Assembly: GCA_009602725.1 (NCBI GenBank)
Contig: WELB01000075.1
Location: 345,464-401,429, forward strand
DNA length: 55,966 bases
Source of the DNA: Spirogloea muscicola
Lineage: Eukaryota; Streptophyta; Zygnematophyceae; Spirogloeales; Spirogloeaceae
Direction of reading: 5' to 3'
Position 1 is the stretch's first letter, and each line of letters starts with the position of its first letter. Shown here one piece after another: positions 22,601 through 33,722 of the stretch. The notes under the pieces are model-generated. The model did no database searches. It had not been told where the DNA came from and saw only the letters and a program-made list of their open reading frames with translations. Both the position numbers and the translations under genes were made by a program.

Positions 22601-23383
22601 CGAAAATTTGTATGTTGATTTAGCAAACCAATGCTTTGCGGGGCTCGGTGCCCCGTAGTCTGTGACCGGTGGGGCGCGTCGGGCAAAGGCGCCGCTCCAG
22701 GCCGGTCAACCGATCGGCCAGCCGGGCGGGCCCTGCCCAGTTGCGCAACCTGCAACCTGCGGGCCCCCCCACCAAAGAGACGGCGCGCCCCACCAAAGCT
22801 GTCACCTCACGAGCTCACTCCTTACCTCTACAGCCCACGCCCTGCGGGATACCCTCCTTATCTCCGGCAGTCCCCTGTCGCCGACTTCCAGCCCGTGAGC
22901 GTGCTCCCGCGCCTGCAGCTGGGCAGCTAATGCGCGCACCGCCATCCCGCCGTGCCGGGCCCCCGCGCTCTCTGCTCTTGACGACGGGGAGCTGCTCGCT
23001 CTGCGAGTGGGCCAGCGACTACTTCCGTGGTCACCGCCAATTTGCAGCGTGAAGGTCTGAGCCGCTACTAGCTCTGGCTGCTGGCTCGTACAAGGCATCG
23101 TGCTGCTCCGTGCAGTATTGCAATACATGCATGTGCAGACTGGGCGGCCCAACCAGCTTTGAATACGGTGTATTGTTGGTACGTATACAGTCATACACAG
23201 CAGTCACCGCCTGCTAAGCTCCACTGTGTCACTTGCCACGCGGTTAGGTGTCAATGTGCTGCATCCATTTTCATTCTCAAAAACAGAAGTGATTAATTAC
23301 TGTAGCACCTCGTCTGATCCCCAGGATCCGATTGAGGCTTGGGAGCTCACAAGCTGCAGTCTTTCGGATAGTACAATCTTGCA

Positions 23384-24756
23384 ATGAGGTGGAGCATTTT
23401 TGTTGTGCTCCTACTTGCAGTAGTTGCAAGTCGAATTCTTCATCCTGCAGAAGCAACTGGTATGATTGGCAGCTGGTGACCGAAACTCAATACAGGCTTG
23501 CTTTAGGAGAGATCTTGCGTGTGAGACCTCGCTGGATCTGGGGACGTATCTAGGTCGATGCTATGCACAGTCGAGAAGCAAGAGCGAGCTGTACATCCAA
23601 AGAAACGTTTATCACGTGGCTACATAGCTATATAGGCCGAATCATTAGGAATGGACGCAATACCTACTCACGTCTGCATACTTGAATACTTACTATACGG
23701 TTGTCCATAATGCTCTCCAGCAGGCAATGATCCCGCCACTGTGGCGGCAGCTGTAAGTAGCAGCAGGGTGGTCGAGGTCCCCAGACTTTACAGGGGTTTG
23801 GCTTGCGAAGGGCTGAACATGACTGGTTGGTCGCCACTGGAAATCGCTGCTGCGTGTGCAAACATGCGTAACATCAAAAACATCACTGGGTCCAGCCTGC
23901 GGCAGGCAGCGCCAACCTTTGGTGAGTGTGAGTGAGCAGCTCCTGACAATTGAATCTTGGCTTGCCTTATCTTGCGCGTAAGCAAGTGTGGCCTCCACTG
24001 CGGATCTTGTCTTTTCGATAGCCAACTTTTATGTGTTTGTGCATCATAAAGGCGCACTATATATAAACTTGCGCCAGCAAATGGTGCTATCAACAACTAA
24101 GTGTCACTGCATTTTCGCAGGCTGCACAACCAACATGATACAAGTCATGCAGAAGACGGACAATCCGCCTATATTCTACCAAGATCCCATGTGGTGTCCA
24201 GGTCAATACTGCTGGTTGGCTACTTATCAGGTCTATTACATATATATCGTTAACCACTGCTGGACTGCCAAAGCCAGGGTCATTTATCTTACGTCCCAGT
24301 ATTTCCAAAACTTCTGGCCTTGGCAACCGCAACGTGATGGACTCCACTCAATTGGTGGTAGTAAGCACCACTTTCGCTTCCAAATCGTGAGTGCCAGGAC
24401 CATGCCCTTAAGCAGTTCGCGGATTGGAGTTTGATTCCTCTACTCGACATGCACTTCGATTGCTGCTACTATCTGCACCAATGATGTCACTTGCTCATAC
24501 CTGCATTAGAAATTTACTATGTAGACTAGTGCTGGAGGTCAGGAGTATCAAATGATGCTGCCATTGCTGATCTTATAGTGTATATCGTCTGCAGCCAGGA
24601 AAAGGGCATGCATTGTTGATCGGTCAAGAGTGGGTGGTCCGATATGCTACCAATTTTGGTCAAATTGCACGCGCTCCGTTTAACGGCTTCCCCTATGCCG
24701 TTTGGCCTTCTAGTGTAGTATGGGCAGAGCAAGAGGATGGCGATGTAAGTCCGTGA
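23384..24756 (+). CDS. Small secreted protein of unknown family
   Basis: Four exons join without a phase break: 23384-23459, 23724-23921, 24121-24230 and 24595-24756 (181 aa). The first exon encodes a textbook signal peptide (MRWSIFVVLLLAVVASRI). The mature part has scattered cysteines (GLACEGLNMTGWSP, AAACANMRNIKN, GGCTTNMIQ, MWCPGQYCWL) and an aromatic C-terminal region (HALLIGQEWVVRYATNFG, NGFPYAVWPSS). I do not recognise the family. It is likely exported or delivered to the cell wall. The final exon ends naturally in VWAEQEDGDVSP then stop. The agreement of phases over four exons and the signal peptide support a real gene, but the last acceptor is one of several nearby CAGs. Confidence 0.6.
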
Positions 24757-25321
24757 TTTGAGCTTTGCTGCCTATCTGCTCATGCATGTCCAATTGTCTG
24801 CATGATGCTGAAAGTGACTTCAAGTATTCTCACAACCTGGTAAGTACTGGAAATATTATGCAGATCTTATTGTCGTCTGACACTGGTATTGCTCGTCTAC
24901 AGGCTTCCTGACTCTGGACTTCTTTTTTCGGCGATTGGTGTATAGAAGAGCATACAAAATATTTGAGTAGGATTTCTTAATGGAGAAATTTCCAGCTTGA
25001 CTCTACCACAACCACAGCCTCCTAAAGTGGGCACATGATTCGCTATCCTCGGCAAGTCTTATGGAGACATCACAAAGGTCACAAAGTGACACCACATGGC
25101 ACCACATATATCTATGCTTATCTGTGCTGTGCCAGCACGCTTTGAGGAGAAGAACCAGATAACAATGATGGAGAACCCACAGTTCTTCAAGCATAGTGTC
25201 TCAAAACTTTATGGCTAATACCAGTCTCGCAGCCACAACTTGCAAACAATGTGTAGCAGGGCCGGGAAGGCGGCTTTGCGCTTAAGCTCAAATTGGAACT
25301 CCTGGAATCTAGACAAACTCA
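24757..25321. other. Convergent intergenic gap
   Basis: Lies between the 3' ends of the secreted-protein gene (+) and the PsbP-domain gene (-). It presumably holds both 3' UTRs. No other frame or repeat is recognised. Confidence 0.45.
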
Positions 25322-26865
25322 TCAGACTGAAAACGACTCAACAAGCTTGCGAAGCATCGCCTTGTTGGCAGACCACTGTGAGTCTGAGGCGCTGACCACC
25401 AGCAGAAGCACAACATTGCCCTTAGCGGTTGCTGCTGCCAGGTTATGTGCACCAGACCTCGCATAAGGAGTCTCCAATGCATATGTGTAGTACTGCACAA
25501 AAGCGATACCCTACCGCTCAGTCTGAGGAAAAAATCAAACATTTAACTTGAAGTACTGCAAAGCAACTTGGTAGTCTAGGCCAGCAGGCATTGATGCAGA
25601 CGACGAGTATGACTGAGGCAGTTGTTGTCTGTCAGGTACCGTGTAATCTTACAACAGAGTGTTGAGCACTTACTGTTTGACCATTGTTCTGCCGTATCTT
25701 GGTCTCGACCACCTCCTCCGAGTCATAACTATCACCGGTAACAAATGGACCCAGAGCAGAAATTATCTTCTCTGGGTCACCAATCTCCTCGATTGTTGAA
25801 TTTGGCTTGTTCGTAAGTCGAACCATAGGAGAAGCTATCACCTGCAAAATATCTGTCCCATCGACGTGAGTGCGATGATCCCCCTCATTGCATGTCTACG
25901 GGCCTATAAGAGGACTACAATCGTGGTGTACAAGTGGGATGGCTAAAATTTGAGAGCAACAAGGATGACATCCTGCTGCACAGAGCTTCGTATGACATGC
26001 ATAACCGGCTGGGCTACAGAAATCAAGGTGCATGAGCACCACCTGCAGCATCCCTTGACTTGGGTCCTCAAACTTGACCTCTGTCCACGGCTCAGCGCAC
26101 TTGGGCTGGCAGTAGTTGCCAGACATGATGTTGGCAATGCGAGCTTCCTTCCAGGTCGGAGGCAGGTAGAATGTATAGGGAGACACATTGCCTGTGAGCA
26201 AAGAAACGGAAGCCTTGAAATGACAGGTCAGGGGGATAGCAGCAGCAGGACAGTCTGAACACCGATAAAGGTCAAAGGAACAGAAGAGCTTCCTCCAGAA
26301 ACACACAACGAAGACCCAGATCAGCTCTGAGTGCCGCAGGAGCATTTGCGATCGCTTCAGAATGGCACGGAGTGGTGAATTGACAAGTCAGGACTGCGAG
26401 TCCCCTGCAACCAGCAAGCAGGCTGTCCTGGATCGGCGCACCGGCTCTGAGGGCTGGCGTTGCCGTCGAAGCGGGCGTGAAGACGACGAAGCCGTCGTCG
26501 GAGGCCTTGGGCAAATACTTGCCGACCTCCACAACCGCGGCAGACGCTTCGCCCCGACTGCCGACACCGGAAGTGGCAGCGGCCAGGCATGCGCCCGCAG
26601 CAGCCAAGAAGGCGTGTCTCCGGGAGAGATCCAGGCGGCCGCCCGCTTCGGCTTCGCTTGGCGCCGCCCCGGCGGAGCCCCGAGGAGCGTCGGCAGCCAT
26701 GGACGCCAGTCGTGGCGAGCTGGACTGCACGCCGCCGTCCTGGCGGTGGCCGCCGGTCAGGCAACTCGCCGGCGGCGGCGCGGCCGCGAGGCGCGGCGCC
26801 ATGGCCTCCGTGAGCGACGAGCGCGCCGAGAGCGCGCAGCAGGCGCCGCTGGCCAGCGCCGCCAT
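25322..26865 (-). CDS. Thylakoid lumenal PsbP-domain protein (PPD type)
   Basis: Four exons on the minus strand: 26865-26442, 26191-26043, 25841-25674 and 25492-25322 (303 aa). Exon 1 encodes an Ala/Ser-rich chloroplast transit peptide followed by a twin-arginine lumenal signal (SRRHAFLAAAGACLAAATSG ending in GEASA), so the mature protein should reach the lumen by the Tat route. The PsbP fold follows: SPYTFYLPPTWKEARIANI, WTEVKFEDPSQGMLQVIASP, TIEEIGDPEKIISALGPFV, YYTYALETPYARSGAHNLA, NVVLLLVVSASDSQW and a final LRKLVESFSV. The pair of cysteines in NYCQPKCAEPW is notable because PPD6 is a known redox-active lumenal member, but assignment to PPD6 is tentative. Members act in photosystem assembly rather than as the PSII extrinsic subunit itself. 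Exon 1 is far richer in GC than exons 2-4. Confidence 0.9.
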
Positions 26866-26949
26866 GGCGGCCGCAGCCGGGCGCGGAGCCGAGGCGGGTG
26901 GCAGGGGACGTCTGCCTCGACGTGAGGACCAGCCGGGCTCGTTGCCGCC

Positions 26950-28640
26950 TCAGATGGTCAGCTTCTCGGCTTCGCTTTCGTTAACTTACATGGGAAGAAA
27001 GTGGCTGTCCCAAAGGGGCCAAGGGCTGACGAGGCGCTGTGGCAAGAAGCTTTCCCGGATGGACCCACTTCCAGGACCCTAGCCTCTCTGATTTGCGGCT
27101 GCTTAGCAGGGGTTACTGAGTGATTTGTAGCTGCTTTCTTTCTTTGTGTGCTTTGGTTTCTTAGCGCTTCCTCTGGCTTCCTCTGGCCCCCTTCTCGTTC
27201 TTTGTTCATTCTATTTTGGGCTGGCTTGTCCAGCCCCTATCCTCAATGGGCGAGCCCTTTCTTCTTCTTCTTCTCCTTTCTTTCCCGGATTGAAGCGTGC
27301 TAGCCACCACCCGGCACAAGAGCTACGTGGCCACACAGGCCACGGACTGTGCCCGCCTTCACGTATGTGGCTGTTGGCTCGACTGACGCTTAGTATTTGG
27401 TCAAGTTCTGGTTACATTGCCTTGCCCTTACCGCCAGGGCAAGGCAATGCCCGCCACAGTATCTCTTCTGGACACCGTCTTTCCTATGTAAGTCCGAAGG
27501 GGCTAGACTAATGCTACTAAGTGAAGTAGCTCTGCCAAAGGGACGAGGGCTGCAAAGGGCTAGCTGACAAGAACCAATAAAAAGCGGACAGCCCTGAGTT
27601 AGCCTGTCGGGCTGACATCTGCTCACTCGTAGGAATCGAAGTCCACCTTCAGCTATGCTTTTGCCGTGTTGATTAGCCCCTATATCATAAGGCTTCGCTA
27701 TGTGTAGCCCACTCTTTGCTCTACTTTTTGCTTGAGCAGTAGACTGGCTCGTGACTTTGCCTCCTTTCAAAGTCATGCGCATGGCGCGCCTTTTCCTTCT
27801 GGGCTGGCCTTCCACAACAACTGCTTCGGCGAGGAAGTCCTTCGTTATTTCCTAGTCTTAAGGCTTCCGCCTTTGACCACCAGTCTCCTCGTTTGCCTTC
27901 CCAGCCCCTTTGTCATCTTTCTCAGCTGGCTTTCCAATTGCCTCCTTCAAGAAATAGGAAGCTTACTCCTGCTCTTCAGGAAGAGCTTCTTGTCCTTAGA
28001 GAGCCTTGCCTCCTAGCCCGCATTCACACTGTTACCTTGACCCCCCTTAGCATAGGGCTACACTTCGTGTAGCCCTGTCTCCGCACTAACTTCTGCCTAA
28101 ACAGTATACTGGCTTAATATGGCCTGCCTTCCATTTCATGCGCACCGCGTGCCTTTTTCTTCACCCTGAGTAGTTGTCCCTTCCTTTTGAGCTGGCCTTC
28201 CACAGCCACCGCCCCCACATTTAGTTTGCTGCCTTCCTCTGCTTGGCCATTCTCTTGTCTGGGCGCATAGCACAGCTCATCCGTCTGATTGTTGTCCCAG
28301 CGATATGCTGGCGTTCTCTAGCTTTCATCTACTTCAACAAAAGCACCCCTTGACTGCACTTCCTTTTATCTGAACTGTTTTGTCATTTAGTTTGCTGCCT
28401 TCCTCTGCTTGGCCTTTCTCTTGTCTGGGCGCATAGCACAGCTCATCCGTCTGATTGTTGTCCCAGCGATATGCTGGCGTTCTCTGGCTTTCATCTACTT
28501 CAACAAAAGCACCCCTTGACTGCACTTCCTTTGATCTGAACTGTTTTGTCTTAGCTGGCCGCTTCCAGTAACTGCGTTGCTCGTCCATCTCTCCTGGACA
28601 CCGCCCCTGACATTGGCGACACATCGTCTTCGACATGCTT
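26950..28640. repeat. Repeat block 3
   Basis: Starts just upstream of the PsbP-domain gene's start codon. Holds a minus-orientation module near 26990-27050, a LINE family A tail at 27050-27280 (SDLRLLSRGY-coding end, UTR, module), further modules near 27525, 27785 and 28180, two copies of another repeat at 27670-27830 and 28040-28210 (related to 53730-53840), and the tandem pair at 28218-28550. The repeat at 28040-28210 contains the perfect hairpin GGGCTACACTTCGTGTAGCC. Confidence 0.7.
28218..28550. repeat. Recent tandem duplication, 166 bp unit, two copies
   Basis: Units 28218-28383 and 28384-28550 differ at only a few positions (key words GTCTGGGCGCATAGCACAG, ATATGCTGGCGTTCTC, CAACAAAAGCACCCC). 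The minus strand has a 100-codon frame across both units that begins beyond them; no domain is recognised. High identity points to a recent duplication or an assembly artefact. Confidence 0.85.
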
Positions 28641-28931
28641 CATGCACATAAGCTTGTGTGCCGGATTGCTAACATCCTCCAAGCTCGCCTTTCAGAATGC
28701 AAGCTTGCACGATCCTGTTCCCAAGGGTTGCAATGGCAAAGGCCACTTACCAATAAATTGCACAAGCCTTCTCATTAGCCTACAGCATGCTTTGCTACTG
28801 CGCAGCTTGCCTGCTTTGTGGCCCAATCTGTGTTCAGAGTTCTTTATCAAACACATATTCCAAGAACTAATGTGAGTGCCTGCACTCAATGGCGGTCCTT
28901 TAGACAGTTGTTCAGGACATTCTATTGGCAA

Positions 28932-31208
28932 TTAGCTTTCTCTTGGATACAGGATGTCATAGTGGCCTGGCCGATAAAGCAAGTGGACCAGTGGTTGCGA
29001 GCTTGTCGAGCAGCTTTGTCCTTCCTTCGGTACTGGAAGTAAATCGTGATGGTTGGTATCGGCCAAGTTCATACTTGTTCCTGTCGAGCTCCTGTCAAGA
29101 TATTCAACCCGAACAGGGACCCCCAGAGCATCTGTAAGAGCAGTAATCTGCACGTGATCACTTTCTTCGCCCATGGGCTCGACTGAGCCTCGGCAGAACT
29201 GCATCGAAGTAAGTACCCAGTTAGGGTTATTGTAATCAACACGATGTTGCAAGTATGGGTGAGACTGCAGGATACTACAACCCTGAGTCCGATGTACCTC
29301 CTGAGATCAACATATATCATATGACTTCATTGCTGCTCTGAAAAGCTCCATCCAACACAAGGATGTAACTTCAACTTTGTATAGCTCCTTCCCATACAGG
29401 TATACTGACCTTTAGCACATCCATTCCAGTGAGGCCAAGGATGAAAGGCTCAAAGAACTCAGCTCGAGCCTGTATCTCACAGGATGTCACAAAGCGTAGA
29501 AATATTACAACTGCCACGCAATATATTCACGTCAGACTCCGTTGCGAGTGCTCAGTAATTTGCCTGGCATGGCACAGACTTGACATGCATGCCTGATGTA
29601 GAGCAAAATTACTGTGAAGGTTCATATAGCAGAGCCGGTAGTCCTGGCAAAAAATAAACTTTCTTGGTAGCCTGGCTGAGACATGGCAAATACGTATGTG
29701 TTACTCATGGACTAGAACAGTTACCGTAATTTGATATGGTCGGGTCCCTGCAGCGCTGCACCAGGTCATCAATGCTTGAAACGAAAGAAGGACACACCGT
29801 CAATTGTGTGAAGCATCAGTGGGCTATCAAAGATACACGGGCTCCATTTCTTTAAGAGAGACAAGCAAACAGTCTATGATATCAGCAGTAAAATTTTCGC
29901 GTATATCAATCACCTTATGCTTGCCTCATCACCAGGGACAACTGCTTCAAGCTGCTCTACGAAAGTCTGCACGCTTGCAAATCATTGGATTAGTGAAGCC
30001 AACCGGCCAAGCCATAGTTCATATGACCATAAGCAGATAGATTCACTTAAAAAAAATTGAGCAGGCTAGTATCACCATATTGGCATTCATCTCACTGCGA
30101 GGAAGTCTTCCCAAGTCAGCTCAGGATAGCCAGCCTTGACAAGAGAGTGCTTGCATTGCTCGAGAGCGTTGAGCATTCGGTCAACCTCCTCCTTGTCTTT
30201 TCGAATCAAAAGCTGCTCCTGCTTAGACAAAGAGTAGCAGAAATTGCCTCAGCTGCTCCTCACAGCCAAGTAGAATGCTGCAGTAATCAAGGCCTGGATC
30301 AAACGCACAACTGATTTTTCAGAGAGCAATGGCCGCGAGGAGATACCAGATATGAAAATATGAAACTTCTGAAAAAACAGTTGCCATCTCCTCGAGCTCG
30401 TCGGAATGCACCATAAGACTTGCTCAAGCTCTGCACAAGTGATGCACACAAAATTAAGGATGAGAATAGTTGACCAACTGCCTAACAACACAGAGAGTAA
30501 TCCTCAAACACGATGGCTGGATGCATTGCAGTCTGAGGATGGCGAAGGAAGCTTGCCAGATGTGCTTCTACACCAGGTCTAGCACAAATGGCAGACGAGC
30601 GAGAAATGTCAAGAGATGCTAGCGACTAACTAATGACGTGGTTCAAGCACAGCCTCAAGCCATCAGGGAGATGCTTCACCTCAATCTTGGTTCTGAAGAT
30701 GGTTGTGCCAACTGCATACTCAGCCGCAAGAGCAGCAATGCCCTCCTGGGCAAGGCAGGAGTTGGAAGAACAATCTGAAGATGTAACTGCTGCATTTGCT
30801 GGCATTCATAGCAGTTGAAGTCCTCTGCATGGCTCCTTCTACTGAAAGAAGAAATCTACGATGACCTGGCAAGCTAGGTCCAGCATATGTAGAGCTTGTC
30901 ACCTTGTCACCAACAAGCTCCGACTTTTGTGATTCTGCTGCCTCTATGGCATTCTCTTGTGCTATAATGGAATCATCAGATGGCCGGCAATCTCCAGCTG
31001 ATTCTATACAGGGGGTGCTGCAGCTGTCAAATTTGTGAGAGGACTCATCAATCGACAAGTTACGATCATAGATTCCCATTAAGTGCTCCAATCTGCGTAA
31101 CAGGAACACCAGAGTAGCCGCTGTCAGAATGTCATTCCTATGCTCAGGCAATCTGTGATCTAACAAATCTAGCCTGCTGCTGAGATTGTGAGGTTCCAAG
31201 TCAGCCAT
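28932..31208 (-). CDS. Otubain-type deubiquitinase (OTUB1-like)
   Basis: Eight minus-strand exons in consistent phase: 31208-30903, 30745-30680, 30430-30347, 30218-30096, 29966-29914, 29774-29725, 29510-29410, 29198-28932 (349 aa). Otubains are OTU-fold cysteine proteases that cleave ubiquitin chains and can inhibit E2 enzymes. Seen in order: DDSIIAQENAIEAAE, AALAAEYAVGTTIFRTKIE, the catalytic Asp/Cys block RRARGDGNCFFRSFIFSYL, MLNALEQCKHSLVKAGYPEL, SIDDLVQRCRDPTISNY, VIFLRFVTSCEIQARAEFF, SVEPMGEESDHVQITALTD, GVPVRVEYLDRS and the catalytic-His end LLYRPGHYDILYP. The N-terminal about 80 residues are not conserved, so the true start may differ. All three catalytic positions look intact, so the enzyme is probably active. 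Confidence 0.92.
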
Positions 31209-31619
31209 GACCAAGCGTGAGTGCACTACTTCGACTACATAACGAGAGGCAGCTCAAGAAAGACGAGTCTGCCTCCTCAAGCAGTTCGCCGACGCCAACC
31301 ATATCTTGCAAACACGAATTGCTTTTCTGAAGTGAGCCAGCTTGGAATTGACACTGACGAGCGTTGAGCTATGTGAGCCACAGGCTTGGTAAGTGAGCCT
31401 CCTGCTGATCGGTGGTTTGCTTTCGCCCGCTCCACAGTTGTCTTCACGGCCAGCTGTCGTCGCTGGCCCAGGCAGGCTGGCTTGCTCGAGCGAGGGCTCC
31501 CTCAAAGCGGATCCCCACTGCAGCAGCCCCGGCAGACTCCGCGCAGACTGGACGCCGACTGCCCCGTACCGGCGTTGGCGGCGCGCGTGGAGGCCGGCAG
31601 GCAGGCAGACCAGCGTCTG

Positions 31620-33610
31620 GGGGCCAGGAGCAAATGGGGAACGACGGAAGGAGACTCGAAGAAAGTGAGCTCTTCCAAAGAAAGTGGCTCTCCCATTGGG
31701 GGCAAGAGCTATGAAAAGCCAGCCCGAAAAGAATTGACAAGGTTCGAAGGGGCCAGATGACGGAGGAGCCTACAAGTGCTATGTTAGAATGGGTGTAGGA
31801 TGGACCACTCAGTAGCCTTAGTCCTTCCTAGTCCAAAGAATGTGCTCGTTCATAGTCCAAAGGCATGGATTGTAGTGTAGTTCTTTTTCGGCACCTCTTT
31901 CTTTGGCTTGGGATATTGTCCATTCTTTTTAGGCTGGCTTTGCCAGCCACTCTTCTCTATGGGCGAGCACTTTGCCTTGTAGCTACGAGTGAGGAGCCTC
32001 AAACCCGACAGACTAGCTGCCGGAAACCAATCCCTCTGACGAAAGCCAGAGGCTGCAGCGAGAGCAGGGCCAGCACGCAGGTGCAAGGCGTGGGCCATGG
32101 ACCGCTGTGGTCGCATGCGGTAGACATAAGAAAGGCGCGGTGCGCATGAAAGAAAAGAGAGGCCAATCCGAGACTTACAAAGTCCTGGAAGAAAGAAAGG
32201 GATAAACGCTGTGGTACAGATACACCGCGATACACCAGCGTGCTGGGCGCGCATTAGGCCAGGTCAATAGAAGAAGTGGCTCTCCCAATGGGGGCAAGGG
32301 CTGTGAAAAGCCAGCCCGAAAAGTATTGACGAAGGGTCAATGGCTTCCATGGTGGTGGTCTGGCTCCTCAGCTTAGCTTGTAAATATGTATGTGCTAACT
32401 CGTGGATGATAGTGTCACCCTTCGCCAGCTCGTTCTCCCGTTATCAAAACTTTTGTAAGGCTCGAATTGGCCTCCATTTCACTTTCATGTGCAGCGCGCG
32501 CCTTTCTCTCTAGTGCAGGAAAGTGCTCTCTCAATAGTGAGAATAATGGAAGGCAATGGCTGTGAGAGGCCAGCGCGCACGAGTGAAGAAGGTCTGAGAG
32601 GAAAGTCAAGGGAGCGCGCGTCTGTCATAAATCAGAGAAGGCGTGCCATGCACATGACATAATATGGAGGCCAAGCCGAGCCAACCTGTCAAAGGTAAAA
32701 GAAATTGCAAGAAAAGAGCGCTTCCTCACCGGCCTCTTTGGACCTTGTTCACAGTTTTCGGGCTGGCGTTTCATAGCCCTCGCCCCCTCTAAAGAGCTTA
32801 ATCATTTCTGGAAGTTTCAACCTCTTGAGAGAGCTGCTTCACTTCCAAAGTAAGGCGATGGCTGATAGAGGCCAGTCCAAAGGAATGGACAAGGTCCGAC
32901 GTGGCCGGAAGGCGCAATCACACGAAACTTCTCTCCGGAAGGTCGCACTGTCGAATGCGGGAGACGGCAGCCAAGGCGCAAAAGCTCGGGCAACACTTCA
33001 GCGAAGCCCTTGAGGGGCTAGTGGAAGCAGGGTGAAAGAAGCAACTCCTCCAATGTAATGGAAAGCACGCCTGGAAGGGGTGCTTCAGTACCCACGAGTG
33101 AGCGCATCACCTTGACAATACGGAAAGAGCGCGCATACATGGCGGACAGGCTAACTAGGGGAGCAGAGCGGAAGCACCGCGGAAGCCGGTGCGCCCAGCA
33201 TGCTGAAGGCTATGGGCGAGCACTCCTTTCTGCTGTTCCAGCCCCTATCTTTGTTTCTATCCTCAATGGGCGAGCTCTTTCTTCTTCTTTTTCCTTGAAG
33301 GAGGGGAGCGCTACAGGCTCAGCAAGAACCCGAGTTTGTAGCACGCAACTGGCGCCTGCTGTAAGCTGGTATGGCCCAACCACAGCTTGTTAGCACGCAA
33401 GTAACGCCTGCTGTAAGCTGGTGTACCCCAAGCTGCCTCCGCCGACTTTGGCGGCAAAGCAAAAGGGACAAGGTCCAAAGAGTAAGCGCGGCCGAATTGA
33501 CTGGTGGCTGGGAGAAGCCAGCCCAAAAGGAATGGACAAGGTCAAGAGGAGCCGAATGCCAAAGGGCCGATAGAAAAGCAAACCAAGGGCTCTCGTGGCG
33601 GGCGCAAGGG
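31620..33610. repeat. Repeat block 4 between the otubain and HD2 genes
   Basis: Modules on both strands near 31660-31760, 31905-31980, 32270-32330, 32540-32600, 32735-32910, 33225-33290 and 33480-33560, plus an antisense LINE family A fragment at 31985-32135 (YVYRMRPQRSMAHALHLRAG). The stretch 33305-33420 has a short imperfect duplication (key word GCCTGCTGTAAGCTGGT). No gene is seen, although it lies between two divergent gene starts. Confidence 0.7.
32720..32915. repeat. Foldback pair of modules
   Basis: A plus-orientation module starting GGCCTCTTTGGACCTTGTTC is followed by a minus-orientation module ending GGAATGGACAAGGTCCGACG then TGGCC. The outer ends are near-perfect inverted repeats, like 21236-21470 but of a different subtype. 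Confidence 0.6.
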
Positions 33611-33722
33611 TTTAAGGGTTACACTGTGCATCCTGTGAACCACTCCCCCTCTCACTTCCACGCCGCCGCCGCCACTGCCGCCGCCGCCACCTTTGCCGCC
33701 GCCGGGCTTACTTCTGCGCGCG

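Larger units (their letters stand above)
21090..22610. repeat. Repeat block 2: hairpin modules and LINE tails
   Basis: Modules on both strands lie near 21120-21215, 21236-21470, 21560-21700, 21780-21830, 22055-22110, 22255-22315, 22385-22460 and 22520-22600. LINE family A tails lie antisense at 21530-21640 and sense at 21830-22110 and 22140-22310, each ending in the usual stop, short UTR and module. No unique gene sequence is seen. Confidence 0.75.
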
